Below, piece after piece: positions 1-9,680 of a stretch of 64,000 nucleotides of DNA; the stretch's first letter is position 1, and every line of letters begins with the position of its first letter. Below the pieces are notes generated by a model, which was given only the letters and a program-made list of their open reading frames with translations, was not told the DNA's origin and did no database searches. The translations under genes and the position numbers were made by a program. Origin of the DNA: Winogradskyella eximia (GTDB lineage Bacteria > Bacteroidota > Bacteroidia > Flavobacteriales > Flavobacteriaceae); the NCBI RefSeq assembly GCF_003386165.1, contig NZ_QRDV01000004.1:62001-126000 (forward strand), in the 5' to 3' direction.

Positions 1-43
1 GAACAGATAAAAAAGATATAGGAATTATTGTTAAAAACTAACT

Positions 44-2323
44 ATGACCATAATTAAAAATTTCATAATCAAATTTGCTTTAGTCGCAATTGTATTCACT
101 GCGTTTTCTTGTAAAAAAGAAAACGCAGCTGTTACAGATACTTCAAACGAAACGGCATCATTACAAGAGCATCCTAGTTTAATTTTAACGGCTCAAGGTG
201 TTAAAGATATTAGAGCACAGTTAGGAAGTATTCCAGTTTTTGATAACACATTAAAAGCGGTTCAAGAAGAAATTGATGCTGAAATCGCATTAGGAATAGA
301 TACACCAATACCAGTAGATTATTCTGGTGGCTATACACATGTACGCCATAAACGTAACATGGTAGTATTGCAAAAAGCAGGAGTTTTATACCAGATTTTA
401 GATGATGATAAATACGCGAAATATGTTAAAGACATGTTGATGCAATATGAGGAGATGTATAAAACCTTGCCATTACATCCTAAAACAAGATCGTATGCAA
501 GAGGTAAATTATTTTGGCAATGTTTAAACGATTCTAATTGGTTGGTATATGTAAGTCAAGCTTATGATTGTGTTTATAATTATTTATCTGAAGACGAACG
601 CAACAAACTAGAAACAAATTTATTTAAGCCATTTGCGGATCATATTTCAATAGACAGTCCTCAATTTTATCAAAGAGTCCACAATCATAGTACTTGGGGA
701 AATGCAGCTGTTGGTATGATTGGTTTAGTAATGGATGATCAAGAGTTAATCGATCGTGCTTTGTATGGTATTAAAGATTTAAAATTAGATACTAAAGAAA
801 AAGATGATGACGGTGGTTTTTTAAATAAAGATGGAAAAGCTGGTTTTCTAGCAAATATAGAAGAACCTTTTTCTCCAGATGGTTATTATAATGAAGGACC
901 TTACTATCAACGTTACGCCATGTATCCTTTTCTAATTTTTGCAGAAGGACTACATAATGTAAAACCAGAATTAAAAATATTTGAATATAAAGATGGTGTA
1001 TTGCTAAAATCCATAAATGCATTATTAAACTTATCTGATGCAGATGGTGATTTCTTTCCGCTTAACGATGGCCAAAAAGGCATGTCTTATTATAATGATG
1101 CTTTAGTTACTGCAGTAGATATTTCATATCATTTTGGAACGCAAGATCCGGGATTGTTAAGTATTGCTAAAGAGCAAAATAAAGTTTTATTGGATGATTC
1201 TGGTTTGGCAGTTGCACTTGGAATAAAGAATGGAAATGAAAAACCTTTCAATAAAAAATCAATTAATTTATCAGATGGACCAGAAGGAACACAAGGTGGT
1301 GTTGCTATATTAAGAAATAAAGATATAGAACTCGTGTTTAAATATGCAGCTCAAGGCTCTAGTCATGGTCATTATGATAAGTTATCTTATTCATTGTATG
1401 AAAAAGGAGAAGAAATTCTTCAAGATTACGGTTTAGCAAGATTTGTAAACATTGAGCAAAAAGGTGGTGGTAATTACCTAAAGGAAAACAAAACGTGGGC
1501 AAAACAAACGATTGCACATAATACAGTAACACAAAATGAAACGTCTCATTTCAATGCGAAGTATGACATAGGAAGTCAACATCATTCGGTTTTAAATTAT
1601 TTTTCTTCAGAAAATGACAAGGTACAAGTAGCAAGTGCAAGAGAAAATAATGCCTATCCAGGAACAGAGATGTTGCGTACTATGGCAATAATAAAAGATG
1701 AAGATTTTGAAAAGCCGTATATGTTAGATATCATGAAGGTGACTTCAAACAAATCTAATCAATATGATTTTCCATATTATTTCATAGGTCAAGTTGTGCA
1801 AAAAAACTTCGATTACCATACACCTAAAACGTTAAATCCTTTAGGAAACAAAAATGGATATCAACACCTATTTGTTGAAGGAACAGCAAAAGCATCTAGT
1901 GATAATAGTAAATTGTCATGGCTAAATAAAGGGAAGTTTTACACTTTAACATCGGTTACTAATACTAATGATGAGTTGCTATTTACTAGAATTGGAGCAA
2001 ACGATCCAGAATTTAATTTAAGACGCGAGGCAGCATTAATGTTGAGACGAAAAAATACTAAAAACACTCTTTTTGTTTCAGTTATTGAAGGACATGGTAG
2101 TTATAGTCCAGTTTCAGAATCTGCAGTAAATTCAAATAGTAGTATAAAAGAATTGAAAGTAGTTTTAGATACAGAAGCATACACGGCAGTACAAATCACA
2201 AATATAAATGGTAATACAAAACTATTTATTACGGCAAACACAAATACTTCAAAAGGAGAAAAACACAATTTAAAAATTAACGATAAGAATTATGAGTGGT
2301 CAGGTTCTTATTATTTCGAATAA
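44..2323 (+). CDS. PL17-family alginate lyase (oligoalginate lyase), lipoprotein
   Basis: This is a heparinase II/III-fold polysaccharide lyase that would cut alginate oligomers exolytically to the unsaturated monomer (DEH) in the periplasm. The N-terminus is a lipoprotein signal ending in FSC (Cys about 23). The N-terminal alginate-lyase domain contains HNHSTWGN at about 213-220 and a Tyr-rich NEGPYYQRY motif near 283, matching the catalytic His/Tyr region of PL17. The heparinase II/III-like domain follows with SSHGHYDKLSY near 438. The length of 759 residues fits the family. It is followed closely by a KdgF cupin and, downstream, SusCD and PL7, which makes the alginate assignment strong. 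Its promoter lies outside the window. Confidence 0.93.
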   Translation: MTIIKNFIIKFALVAIVFTAFSCKKENAAVTDTSNETASLQEHPSLILTAQGVKDIRAQLGSIPVFDNTLKAVQEEIDAEIALGIDTPIPVDYSGGYTHVRHKRNMVVLQKAGVLYQILDDDKYAKYVKDMLMQYEEMYKTLPLHPKTRSYARGKLFWQCLNDSNWLVYVSQAYDCVYNYLSEDERNKLETNLFKPFADHISIDSPQFYQRVHNHSTWGNAAVGMIGLVMDDQELIDRALYGIKDLKLDTKEKDDDGGFLNKDGKAGFLANIEEPFSPDGYYNEGPYYQRYAMYPFLIFAEGLHNVKPELKIFEYKDGVLLKSINALLNLSDADGDFFPLNDGQKGMSYYNDALVTAVDISYHFGTQDPGLLSIAKEQNKVLLDDSGLAVALGIKNGNEKPFNKKSINLSDGPEGTQGGVAILRNKDIELVFKYAAQGSSHGHYDKLSYSLYEKGEEILQDYGLARFVNIEQKGGGNYLKENKTWAKQTIAHNTVTQNETSHFNAKYDIGSQHHSVLNYFSSENDKVQVASARENNAYPGTEMLRTMAIIKDEDFEKPYMLDIMKVTSNKSNQYDFPYYFIGQVVQKNFDYHTPKTLNPLGNKNGYQHLFVEGTAKASSDNSKLSWLNKGKFYTLTSVTNTNDELLFTRIGANDPEFNLRREAALMLRRKNTKNTLFVSVIEGHGSYSPVSESAVNSNSSIKELKVVLDTEAYTAVQITNINGNTKLFITANTNTSKGEKHNLKINDKNYEWSGSYYFE

Positions 2324-2351
2324 AATAACATAAAATAAAGCAATTCAAATT

Positions 2352-2726
2352 ATGAAAAGATTTAGCGAAAAGTACGTCATCACAAAAGATATGGAATGGG
2401 AAGAGCTTGGTGGAGGAGTATCCCGAAAGTTTTTAGGTTACGATAACCAAATCATGATGGTACGAGTAAAATTTAATAAAGGAGCGTTAGGTGCACCACA
2501 TCAACATTTTCATACGCAAGCAACTTATTGTGTTTCTGGGAAGTTTGAATTTGAGATTGATGGTGAAAAGCAAATTGTAGAAGCTGGTGATGGTGTTTAT
2601 ATTGAACCTAATTTATTACATAGTGCTGTTTGTCTAGAAGAAGGAGAGCTAATTGATACATTTAGTCCTGTAAGAGAAGATTTCTTAAGTGGAGGAGGAG
2701 TATCTTATTTTGGAGACAAAAAGTAA
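2352..2726 (+). CDS. kdgF: KdgF-like cupin, DEH ring-opening/linearisation
   Basis: This is a small single-domain cupin of 124 residues. KdgF proteins speed conversion of cyclic unsaturated uronates from alginate or pectin into the linear keto sugar used by DEH reductase. The metal-binding cupin pattern is visible as HQHFHTQ (about 51-57) and a later LLHS (about 97). No signal peptide is seen, so it is cytoplasmic. It lies 28 bases behind the PL17 lyase gene, in the same direction, and presumably in its transcript. A related but exported cupin occurs at 23523-23996. Confidence 0.85.
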   Translation: MKRFSEKYVITKDMEWEELGGGVSRKFLGYDNQIMMVRVKFNKGALGAPHQHFHTQATYCVSGKFEFEIDGEKQIVEAGDGVYIEPNLLHSAVCLEEGELIDTFSPVREDFLSGGGVSYFGDKK

Positions 2727-3030
2727 TAGACAAAAAAACACTATTCCTATATAAGTGAAGACTTTATGAAGTTGTAAAGTAATTCTTACCTAAAGCATAG
2801 ATGTTTGCTATTTTAACCCAAACATTTGCTTTATTAACATATAAAATTTACGAAAACGTTATAATTAACAAAATTTTATATATATTTGGTAAACCAAACT
2901 GGTTGACCAGTTTGGTTTACCAAAGTTAATAACACAAAGATTGTCTCAATTTATCGTGTTAAAATGAACCTACAGAGGTATAAATAAGAAATTATAATTT
3001 AAAAACTAATCTAACTCTAAACAATGAATT
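2727..3030 (+). promoter_or_regulatory. Promoter region of the susCD-PL7 operon
   Basis: This 304-base intergenic stretch holds no gene. It contains a TAnnTTTG -7 element (TATATTTG, 2881-2888), an ACGAAAACGTTAT element (2850-2862) and a long three-unit operator overlapping the -7 element. The remaining leader of about 125 bases up to the susC start shows no obvious structure. Confidence 0.75.
2885..2924. promoter_or_regulatory. Three tandem TGGTNNACCA operator units (FadR/GntR type)
   Basis: A perfect 40-base inverted repeat (19-base arms, 2-base centre) is built of three palindromic units TGGT-NN-ACCA with centres at 2891.5, 2904.5 and 2917.5, each 13 bases apart. FadR-subfamily GntR regulators are known to bind TNGT/ACNA-type palindromes. 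The nearby regulator at 9681-10394 is the obvious candidate. The first unit overlaps the TATATTTG -7 element, which fits repression released by an alginate-derived inducer. Confidence 0.8.
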
Positions 3031-6000
3031 ATGAATTTAAAAGTTAAACTCATTACAGTTGTTGCACTATTCTTTAGTGTAATGATATTTGCTCAAGATG
3101 GTTATACCATAAAAGGTACTGTAACCTCTGCGGCTGATAATATGCCCATACCTGGTGCTAATATTATCGTTGTTGGCACAACTAAAGGTTCATCAACCGA
3201 TTTTGATGGAAATTATGAGCTTCAAGTTAAAAAAGGCGATGTGGTACAATTCTCTTATATAGGATATGTAACACAAACTGTAATTATTGATGCTCAAAAA
3301 TCAATTAACGTAAAACTAGCAGAAGATACTAGTGCGTTAGATGAGGTTGTCGTTGTTGGATATGGTACTCAAAAGAAGAGTCACTTAACAGGTTCTGTAT
3401 CTAAAGTGAAAAACGAGAATTTAGATCAAATTGCTGTAGCGCGTGTAGATGATGCTTTAATAGGTCAAGTATCTGGTGTTAATATTCAATCAACATCAGC
3501 AGAAGCTGGTGCAGCACCGACTATTACTATTAGAGGTTTTGGATCTATAGCAGCTGACTCAGGTCCTGCTGTTGTTGTTGATGGTATCGTTGTAAGTTCA
3601 GATTTTCTTGGTTCTTTAAATATGAATGATGTTGAATCTTTTGAAGTATTAAAAGATGCGGCATCAGCTGCTATTTATGGTAGTGAAGGAGCTAATGGTG
3701 TTATTCTTATCACAACAAAAAGTGGTAAAGAAGGAAAAACAAAATTTGGTTATGATACCTATACAGGTTGGAAATCAGCATTTGAAAGTGAAGATTATAA
3801 GAAGAGTGTTTCTGGTTGGGCAGCTAAAGAATTGGCAGCAACAGGAGAACTTTCAAATAATACTAAATATGCTCAGTTATTAGTAGAAACTACAGGTATT
3901 GATAGAGATTGGCAAGAAGTATTTTTTGATGGAGGTGTTATTACAAGTCATGCTTTTTCTGCAAGAGGAGGTACTAAAGATACTAAATTTAGTGCATCAC
4001 TAAGTTATCTTGAAGATGAGGGTGTTGTAATTACTGATAACTATAAGTTGTTTACAGGAAGGTTAAAAGTAGATACTAAATTAACTAAAAATCTTAAATT
4101 TGGGATTAACGCTACTCCTTCTTACTCAAAGCGTAGAGCTTTACCGACATCAATACATAATCCTTTAAGACAATCACCTTGGTTACCAATATATCACACT
4201 GCAGAAACGCTTCAGTTTACAGACGGTACTCCTCAAATAGGAGATTACTTTGCGGAAGATGATTTAATTAATATAGATGTAGATCCTACAGATAGTTTTG
4301 GTTCAAGTAGACCACGTACGTCTGGTGATGCAAACCCTTATGCACAATATGTGGAAAGAGAACATTATGAGTATAACACAAAATTATTAGGTTCTACTTA
4401 TTTAGAGTATGAAATTCTTGATGGTCTTAAAGCAAAAACATCTTTAGGGGTAACATTAGATTTCCGTAAGAGAACAAGATGGGATGGAACAAAACACCAT
4501 TCAGGTGGAGCAGGTAGAGCAGCTTATTTGTTAAATAATAGATTTAGATCTAGAATAATTTCTGATAATACTTTAAACTACAGTAAAACAATTGGAAACC
4601 ATGATTTTGATTTGTTAGCAGGTTTTTCTGTACAGTCTAGAACTACTGAAGAAAGTAGCATTGAAGGTAGTGGTTATTCAAATGATTTACTTAAAAATTT
4701 ACAAGGAGCAACTATTTTTTCTGGAATAGAAGAAATAAAATTAGTTCAAAGAAAGATTGGATATTTCGCAAGAGTTAATTATGCTTATGCAAATAAATAT
4801 TTATTGTCAGCTTCATTTAGACGAGATGGTAGTTCTGTTTTTGGTGTAGACTCAAAATGGGGTAATTTCCCTGCTGTATCTGTGGGTTGGAATGTAGCTA
4901 AAGAAGATTTCTTAAAAGAGAGTAATTTTTTAAGTAATTTAAAACTTAGATTTAGTTACGGTCTTACTGGTAGTGAGAATTTTGATACAGGTAACGATAT
5001 TACAGATGTATGGCCTTACTTAGCATTATTAGATAATACTAATAGTGTAACCGAAGGTGGAGTTACAGCTGGTGTATCAGCTCTTAATATAGCAAATGCA
5101 TTATTACAATGGGAAGCTTCAGAAGAATTTAATCCGGGTGTAGATTTTGCGTTTTTAAATAATAGAATATCAGGGTCTGTAGATTATTACAGAAGAACAA
5201 GTGATAAATTATTATTAGAAAACCCTGTGTCTTATGTTACTGGATTTAATTCTGGTATTGTAAATTTAGGTAAAGTACAAAATAGTGGTTGGGAGTTTGA
5301 GTTAAGAACTAAAAATGTTGCTAAAGAGAATTTTTCTTGGAGCACAACTATTATAGCATCAACTAATAAAAATGAATTACTTGATATGGGTGATTCAGAT
5401 GGTGCACTTTTAGAAGATACTTTTGGTAGAAATTCACAATGGATTAATTCTGTTGGAAATCCATTATCATCATTTTATGGTTATGTTGTAGATAAAGAAT
5501 TAGATGCTGAGTATTATGATTCACCATGGATTCCAATTAACGGTAGATCAGAAGATGTGATAGTTAAAGATTTAAATGGTGATGGTTTAATTACAGATGA
5601 AGATAAGACTATTCTTGGAGATCCATATCCAGAGATTGTATGGAGTCTTACAAATGAATTTAAGTTATGGGATTTTGATTTTTCTTTCATGATTCAGGGA
5701 AGTCAAGGGGCTGAAGTAAAAAACATTGGAGATCAGTATTTTGGTACAGATTGGCAAGGTTCTACTACAAGTCCACAAGCTGTAGTTGATGCGGGTATTA
5801 TACCTAATACAACTTTCTTGCAACAAAGAGTTCATACTAATGATGTGGTTCAAAGTGCAGGCTATTTTTCTTTAAGAAATGTAAATCTTGGCTATACGTT
5901 ACCTGATAGTGTAACATCTAAATTAGGTATAGAAAAACTAAGAATTTACGCAACAGGTCAGAATTTATTATACATTACATCTGATGATTATCACGGTTTC

Positions 6001-6105
6001 AATCCAGAATATGTAGATGATTCAAATCCTAGACAATATGGAGCTCAGAGAGCAGGTACTCCTGTCTTTAAAACCATGTCTTTAGGTTTAAACGTTAATT
6101 TTTAA
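3031..6105 (+). CDS. susC: SusC-family TonB-dependent outer membrane transporter
   Basis: This is a 1024-residue TonB-dependent transporter that would import alginate oligosaccharides across the outer membrane. It has a signal peptide (cut near residue 21, FAQDG), a carboxypeptidase-regulatory-like beta-sandwich (about 25-100), the Bacteroidetes VVVVGYGTQKK signature near 107, a plug and a 22-strand-type barrel ending in Phe (LNVNF). The gene lies directly before susD with a 21-base gap, the standard SusCD arrangement. The start at 3031 is used because the earlier ATG at 3024 is in another frame and ends at once. Confidence 0.95.
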   Translation: MNLKVKLITVVALFFSVMIFAQDGYTIKGTVTSAADNMPIPGANIIVVGTTKGSSTDFDGNYELQVKKGDVVQFSYIGYVTQTVIIDAQKSINVKLAEDTSALDEVVVVGYGTQKKSHLTGSVSKVKNENLDQIAVARVDDALIGQVSGVNIQSTSAEAGAAPTITIRGFGSIAADSGPAVVVDGIVVSSDFLGSLNMNDVESFEVLKDAASAAIYGSEGANGVILITTKSGKEGKTKFGYDTYTGWKSAFESEDYKKSVSGWAAKELAATGELSNNTKYAQLLVETTGIDRDWQEVFFDGGVITSHAFSARGGTKDTKFSASLSYLEDEGVVITDNYKLFTGRLKVDTKLTKNLKFGINATPSYSKRRALPTSIHNPLRQSPWLPIYHTAETLQFTDGTPQIGDYFAEDDLINIDVDPTDSFGSSRPRTSGDANPYAQYVEREHYEYNTKLLGSTYLEYEILDGLKAKTSLGVTLDFRKRTRWDGTKHHSGGAGRAAYLLNNRFRSRIISDNTLNYSKTIGNHDFDLLAGFSVQSRTTEESSIEGSGYSNDLLKNLQGATIFSGIEEIKLVQRKIGYFARVNYAYANKYLLSASFRRDGSSVFGVDSKWGNFPAVSVGWNVAKEDFLKESNFLSNLKLRFSYGLTGSENFDTGNDITDVWPYLALLDNTNSVTEGGVTAGVSALNIANALLQWEASEEFNPGVDFAFLNNRISGSVDYYRRTSDKLLLENPVSYVTGFNSGIVNLGKVQNSGWEFELRTKNVAKENFSWSTTIIASTNKNELLDMGDSDGALLEDTFGRNSQWINSVGNPLSSFYGYVVDKELDAEYYDSPWIPINGRSEDVIVKDLNGDGLITDEDKTILGDPYPEIVWSLTNEFKLWDFDFSFMIQGSQGAEVKNIGDQYFGTDWQGSTTSPQAVVDAGIIPNTTFLQQRVHTNDVVQSAGYFSLRNVNLGYTLPDSVTSKLGIEKLRIYATGQNLLYITSDDYHGFNPEYVDDSNPRQYGAQRAGTPVFKTMSLGLNVNF

Positions 6106-6126
6106 TAAAACAAAACACACCAAATT

Positions 6127-7590
6127 ATGAAACATATAAAATATTTAATTTTTGCTGTAACGGGATTTGTTTTCATATCCTGTGATTCAGAAGAATTTTT
6201 AAATCCACTACCAGATACTGCTATTGTAGTAGAAAATTATTATCAGACGGATGAAGATGTGTTAGCTGGAATTATAGGTATTTATGATGCCATACAAGGG
6301 GTTAACGAAAATACAGATTCTAGTTATGAGCGATCTAACAGAGGAGTACAAGTAGAATACCTTTTAACAGAACATCGTACAGATAATACAAGAGGTAAGA
6401 CGTCTGAAGGTTCTAAAGCTGATTTTCATAGGTATTTAATCGATGCGACTAATGCGCAATCAGAAGATTATTATCAATCTATGTATCAAATTATTTTTAG
6501 GGCAAATGACATACTAGTGTATATTGATGCGGCAAGCGAAGAAAATCGAGCTAAATATGTAGCTGAAGCTAAATTTTTAAGAGCTTATGCTTATTTTAAT
6601 TTAGTAAGACTATTTGGTGATGTGCCTTTAGTAACTAGTGTAGTAGGACCAGAAGAAACTGGAGCGCTGTTTACTAGAGTTGATGAAGCTCAGGTTTATG
6701 AGCAAATTATTGCAGATTTAGTAGAGGCTAAAGATGTATTAGACAATACATATAAGTCTAGAGCATCAAAAGCGGCAGCACAAGGTCTTTTAGCGAAAGT
6801 ATATTTAACGCAAGGTGTTAATTATGGAGAAGCTGCACAGTTATGTTTAGATGTTATGAGTAGTGGTTTTTCGTTACAAGATAATTTTTCTGATGTATTT
6901 TATAATGAATTAAATGACGAAATAATTTTTGCAGTACAATATGAATTTGGTAATTCTGATGAAAGTCAAGCATTCTCTGCCGAATTTACTTCTTTCAATC
7001 GTCAGGGTAGAGAAGATGGTTTAAATTTAGTAGAACAAAACCTTATAGATGACTTTGCAGTATATGGGGGAAACAGAACAGCAGCTTCTTACGTGGCTTT
7101 AGGCACTGGAACAAACATTTCTAATGAAGTAATTAAGTTCTTACCTTTCGGAACAGACCTTAATGCTGTTCCAGAACCAACATATGGTCCAAGTGCGCAA
7201 CAAGCAGGTAATGATTGGATAATCTTACGTTATTCAGATGTGCTACTTATGCATGCCGAAGCAATTTTAGCAGGAGGTGCTCAAACTAATAGTGCAGCAG
7301 CAATTGATTCTTATATGGAAGTGAGAGTAAGAGCAGGTTTTGATGCGGTTACAGATCGCCCATCAGTACTTACAAAAGAAGCATTACTTGTAGAAAGACG
7401 TGTAGAATTGGCATTTGAAAATCAACGCTTCTTTGATTTGGTAAGATTTGGAGTTGCTAATGAGGTAATTGGTGATTATGCCGCTTCTCAAGGGTTTTCC
7501 GATTATAATGTGAGACAGTTATTACTGCCAATTCCTTCAAGAGAAATTAATTTAAGTGATAATGTCTTAGGACAAAATCCAGGATATTAA
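6127..7590 (+). CDS. susD: SusD/RagB-family glycan-binding lipoprotein
   Basis: This is a 487-residue outer-membrane lipoprotein that caps the SusC transporter and binds the glycan. The lipoprotein signal ends in FISC (Cys 19-20). TPR-like helices carry the family motif AEAKFLRAYAYFNLVRLFGDVPL near 145-165. The C-terminal part has LVERRVELAFENQRFFDLVRFG, typical of SusD. It sits between susC and the PKD lipoprotein with 20-base spacing on both sides, so it is cotranscribed with them. Confidence 0.95.
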   Translation: MKHIKYLIFAVTGFVFISCDSEEFLNPLPDTAIVVENYYQTDEDVLAGIIGIYDAIQGVNENTDSSYERSNRGVQVEYLLTEHRTDNTRGKTSEGSKADFHRYLIDATNAQSEDYYQSMYQIIFRANDILVYIDAASEENRAKYVAEAKFLRAYAYFNLVRLFGDVPLVTSVVGPEETGALFTRVDEAQVYEQIIADLVEAKDVLDNTYKSRASKAAAQGLLAKVYLTQGVNYGEAAQLCLDVMSSGFSLQDNFSDVFYNELNDEIIFAVQYEFGNSDESQAFSAEFTSFNRQGREDGLNLVEQNLIDDFAVYGGNRTAASYVALGTGTNISNEVIKFLPFGTDLNAVPEPTYGPSAQQAGNDWIILRYSDVLLMHAEAILAGGAQTNSAAAIDSYMEVRVRAGFDAVTDRPSVLTKEALLVERRVELAFENQRFFDLVRFGVANEVIGDYAASQGFSDYNVRQLLLPIPSREINLSDNVLGQNPGY

Positions 7591-7613
7591 AAAAAAAAAT
7601 AAATTTTAAAGTC

Positions 7614-8564
7614 ATGAAAAATAAAATAAATATTTTTAGCAAAGTCACAGTATTGTGTCTGTGCTTAATAACAGCTGTAGGTTTTAATAGCTGTGAAAGT
7701 TCTTTTGAGTTCGATTTGCCAGAAGCTGGTTCTCAAGTCGACACGGTTTTACCAACAGCAGATTTTTCGTATGTACCAGACCCTAATAGCTACAATGTTA
7801 TTCAATTTACAGATTTGTCATTTCAATCTACCACATACTTGTGGGATTTTGGAGGAGGTAATACTTCAGCGTTACGTGATCCGATATATACATTTCCATC
7901 TGTAGAAGCAACATACCCTGTTACATTAACAGTTAGCGATGCTAATGGAGCTTCAGATTCTATAACTATAGATGTGGTGGTAATAGATGTATTTGTACCA
8001 ATTACTCCTGAAATTTTAAATGGAGATTTTCAAAGTGGTACTAGTGATTGGAAATTTGATGAATTTACAGGTGGTACAACAAATCCTTTTAACTCTAGTA
8101 GTGATGGATCTTGGTTGAATTATGATGGTTCTGATAATGGATCTAAAACTAAAGGTGCAAAATGGACAATGAGTACTTCAGCTGGTGCTTATCTAAGTAG
8201 TAATACTAGATATGCTTACCAAGCAATAACAGTATCTAATGTGGATGGTTCAGGATTGCCAGTTAACTATATTTTAGAATTTGAATATGCTATAAAAGAT
8301 GATGGTACGCAAGCACCAGGAGATAATAGAATCATTGGAGGAATTATAGACGGTCATTTTGATGATGGAGCGGATGCTATCGCTAGTTTTGACGCAGCTC
8401 CTTTAGCAATGTTTGTTGGAGATCAAGATTTAGGAAAAACGGTATTTACTACAGTTCAAATTCCTTTTACTTCAAATGCAACAGGTGAAGTGGCTATACT
8501 AATTTATGGTGTGACTGATGTTGATGCTTATGTTGACAATGTTAAAGTATACCCAGCAGATTAA
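7614..8564 (+). CDS. PKD-domain surface lipoprotein, probable alginate-binding (SusE-position)
   Basis: This 316-residue lipoprotein (GFNSC lipobox) has one PKD domain at about 48-125, with the typical YLWDFGGGNTSALRDP core, followed by a beta-rich carbohydrate-binding-like C-terminal region starting near ILNGDFQSGTSDW. Proteins in this position after SusCD are usually surface glycan-binding proteins, so alginate binding is inferred from context. The stop is 13 bases before the PL7 start, in the same operon. Confidence 0.8.
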   Translation: MKNKINIFSKVTVLCLCLITAVGFNSCESSFEFDLPEAGSQVDTVLPTADFSYVPDPNSYNVIQFTDLSFQSTTYLWDFGGGNTSALRDPIYTFPSVEATYPVTLTVSDANGASDSITIDVVVIDVFVPITPEILNGDFQSGTSDWKFDEFTGGTTNPFNSSSDGSWLNYDGSDNGSKTKGAKWTMSTSAGAYLSSNTRYAYQAITVSNVDGSGLPVNYILEFEYAIKDDGTQAPGDNRIIGGIIDGHFDDGADAIASFDAAPLAMFVGDQDLGKTVFTTVQIPFTSNATGEVAILIYGVTDVDAYVDNVKVYPAD

Positions 8565-8577
8565 TCTTAGTATTGAT

Positions 8578-9513
8578 ATGAAAAATTTCCGAAAAAAAAT
8601 ATTAGTTTTTTTACTGATAGCATTTGTATCTGTTAACGTTACTTCTCAAAATACGGGAAGTAACGTTACAGAATCGGATAAAAAAATTGAAAATAAAAAG
8701 AGTAAAAAGAGCAAGAAGAAAAAAGGAAGAAAAAAGAAAGTAAAGCTTCCAAAAATTGATTTAAGTCATTGGAAAGTTACATTACCTGTTGCAAATGAAA
8801 AGGGTAAACCTTATGAAATAGATCCACCAGAAATTTTAAACTTTGCTAATATCGAAGTTGCTAAACCTTATATGTATATAGACTCTACTAAAGGAGCAAT
8901 TGTATTTCATGCTATGCCAACAGACTCTAAGACCAAGAATACAAAATACACAAGGTCAGAGTTAAGAGAGCAAATGGTACCTGGTGATAATAATACCAAT
9001 TGGACCTTTAAGCAAGGAGGTAAGATGAAAGGTAAAATAGCTATGGAGGAGGTCACTAAAGATTCAGATGGTAAATACCATCGTGTAATCATTATGCAAA
9101 TTCATGGAAGATTAACCAATGACCAACGTGATTTAATAGGTGAAGATGATAATAATGCACCTCCTATGTTAAAAATCTATTGGGATAAAGGTAAGATAAG
9201 AGTTAAAACTAAAGTCTTAAAAAACTTAAACGCTTCTGATACTGAATTACTGCATGAAGATGCATGGGATAACGATGAAGGATTTAATTTTGAACAAGAA
9301 GTAGGTTTTAGAAAATTCACTTTAGAAGTTCAAGTTTCTGATGGAAAAATGCTAATTATTTTAAATAATAATGAGTATAAATCTTACGAAAGTATTCACA
9401 TAAAGAAATGGGGAATATTTGAGAATTATTTTAAAGTAGGAAATTACTTTCAATCAAGAGATGAAGGTTCATTTGCTAAAGTGAATTTTTACGAATTGGA
9501 AGTAAGTCATTAA
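8578..9513 (+). CDS. PL7-family alginate lyase, secreted, with Lys-rich linker
   Basis: This is an endo-acting alginate lyase of 311 residues. The three PL7 signatures are present: YTRSELRE (about 124), QIHG (about 173) and YFKVGNYFQS (about 284). An N-terminal signal peptide (to about residue 23, no lipobox) is followed by a strongly basic linker, with 13 Lys/Arg among residues 40-56. The ATG at 8578 is chosen rather than an upstream in-frame codon because it opens the signal peptide and lies after the stop of the PKD gene. It is the last gene of the susC operon; a hairpin follows. Confidence 0.93.
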   Translation: MKNFRKKILVFLLIAFVSVNVTSQNTGSNVTESDKKIENKKSKKSKKKKGRKKKVKLPKIDLSHWKVTLPVANEKGKPYEIDPPEILNFANIEVAKPYMYIDSTKGAIVFHAMPTDSKTKNTKYTRSELREQMVPGDNNTNWTFKQGGKMKGKIAMEEVTKDSDGKYHRVIIMQIHGRLTNDQRDLIGEDDNNAPPMLKIYWDKGKIRVKTKVLKNLNASDTELLHEDAWDNDEGFNFEQEVGFRKFTLEVQVSDGKMLIILNNNEYKSYESIHIKKWGIFENYFKVGNYFQSRDEGSFAKVNFYELEVSH

Positions 9514-9539
9514 TAATATATTTGAGTTAGTCGCTTATT

Positions 9540-9575
9540 GAATTCTACGGTTGTTTAGTGCTATGGGTAGAATTC
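9540..9575 (+). terminator. Possible terminator after the susCD-PL7 operon
   Basis: An inverted repeat, GAATTCTAC (9540-9548) and GTAGAATTC (9567-9575), lies 27 bases after the PL7 stop. An alternative overlapping stem (AGTGCT/AGCACT) also exists. There is only a short T run, so termination strength is uncertain. Confidence 0.45.
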
Positions 9576-9643
9576 TTTAAGCACTAATAAATAATAGTAT
9601 TTGCTTTTATTAGTAATTGTTTAATATTTATATAACTTTATCA

Positions 9644-9662
9644 GGTTAAAACTGGATAACCA
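9644..9662. promoter_or_regulatory. Weak operator-like site before the FadR-type regulator
   Basis: GGTTA-N8-TAACC symmetry (9644-9661) overlaps TGGATAACCA (9653-9662), one base off the TGGTNNACCA unit seen at 2885-2924. It lies 19 bases before the regulator start and could serve autoregulation. It is much weaker than the susC site. Confidence 0.4.
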
Positions 9663-9680
9663 ATTTATAAATTTAAAGAT

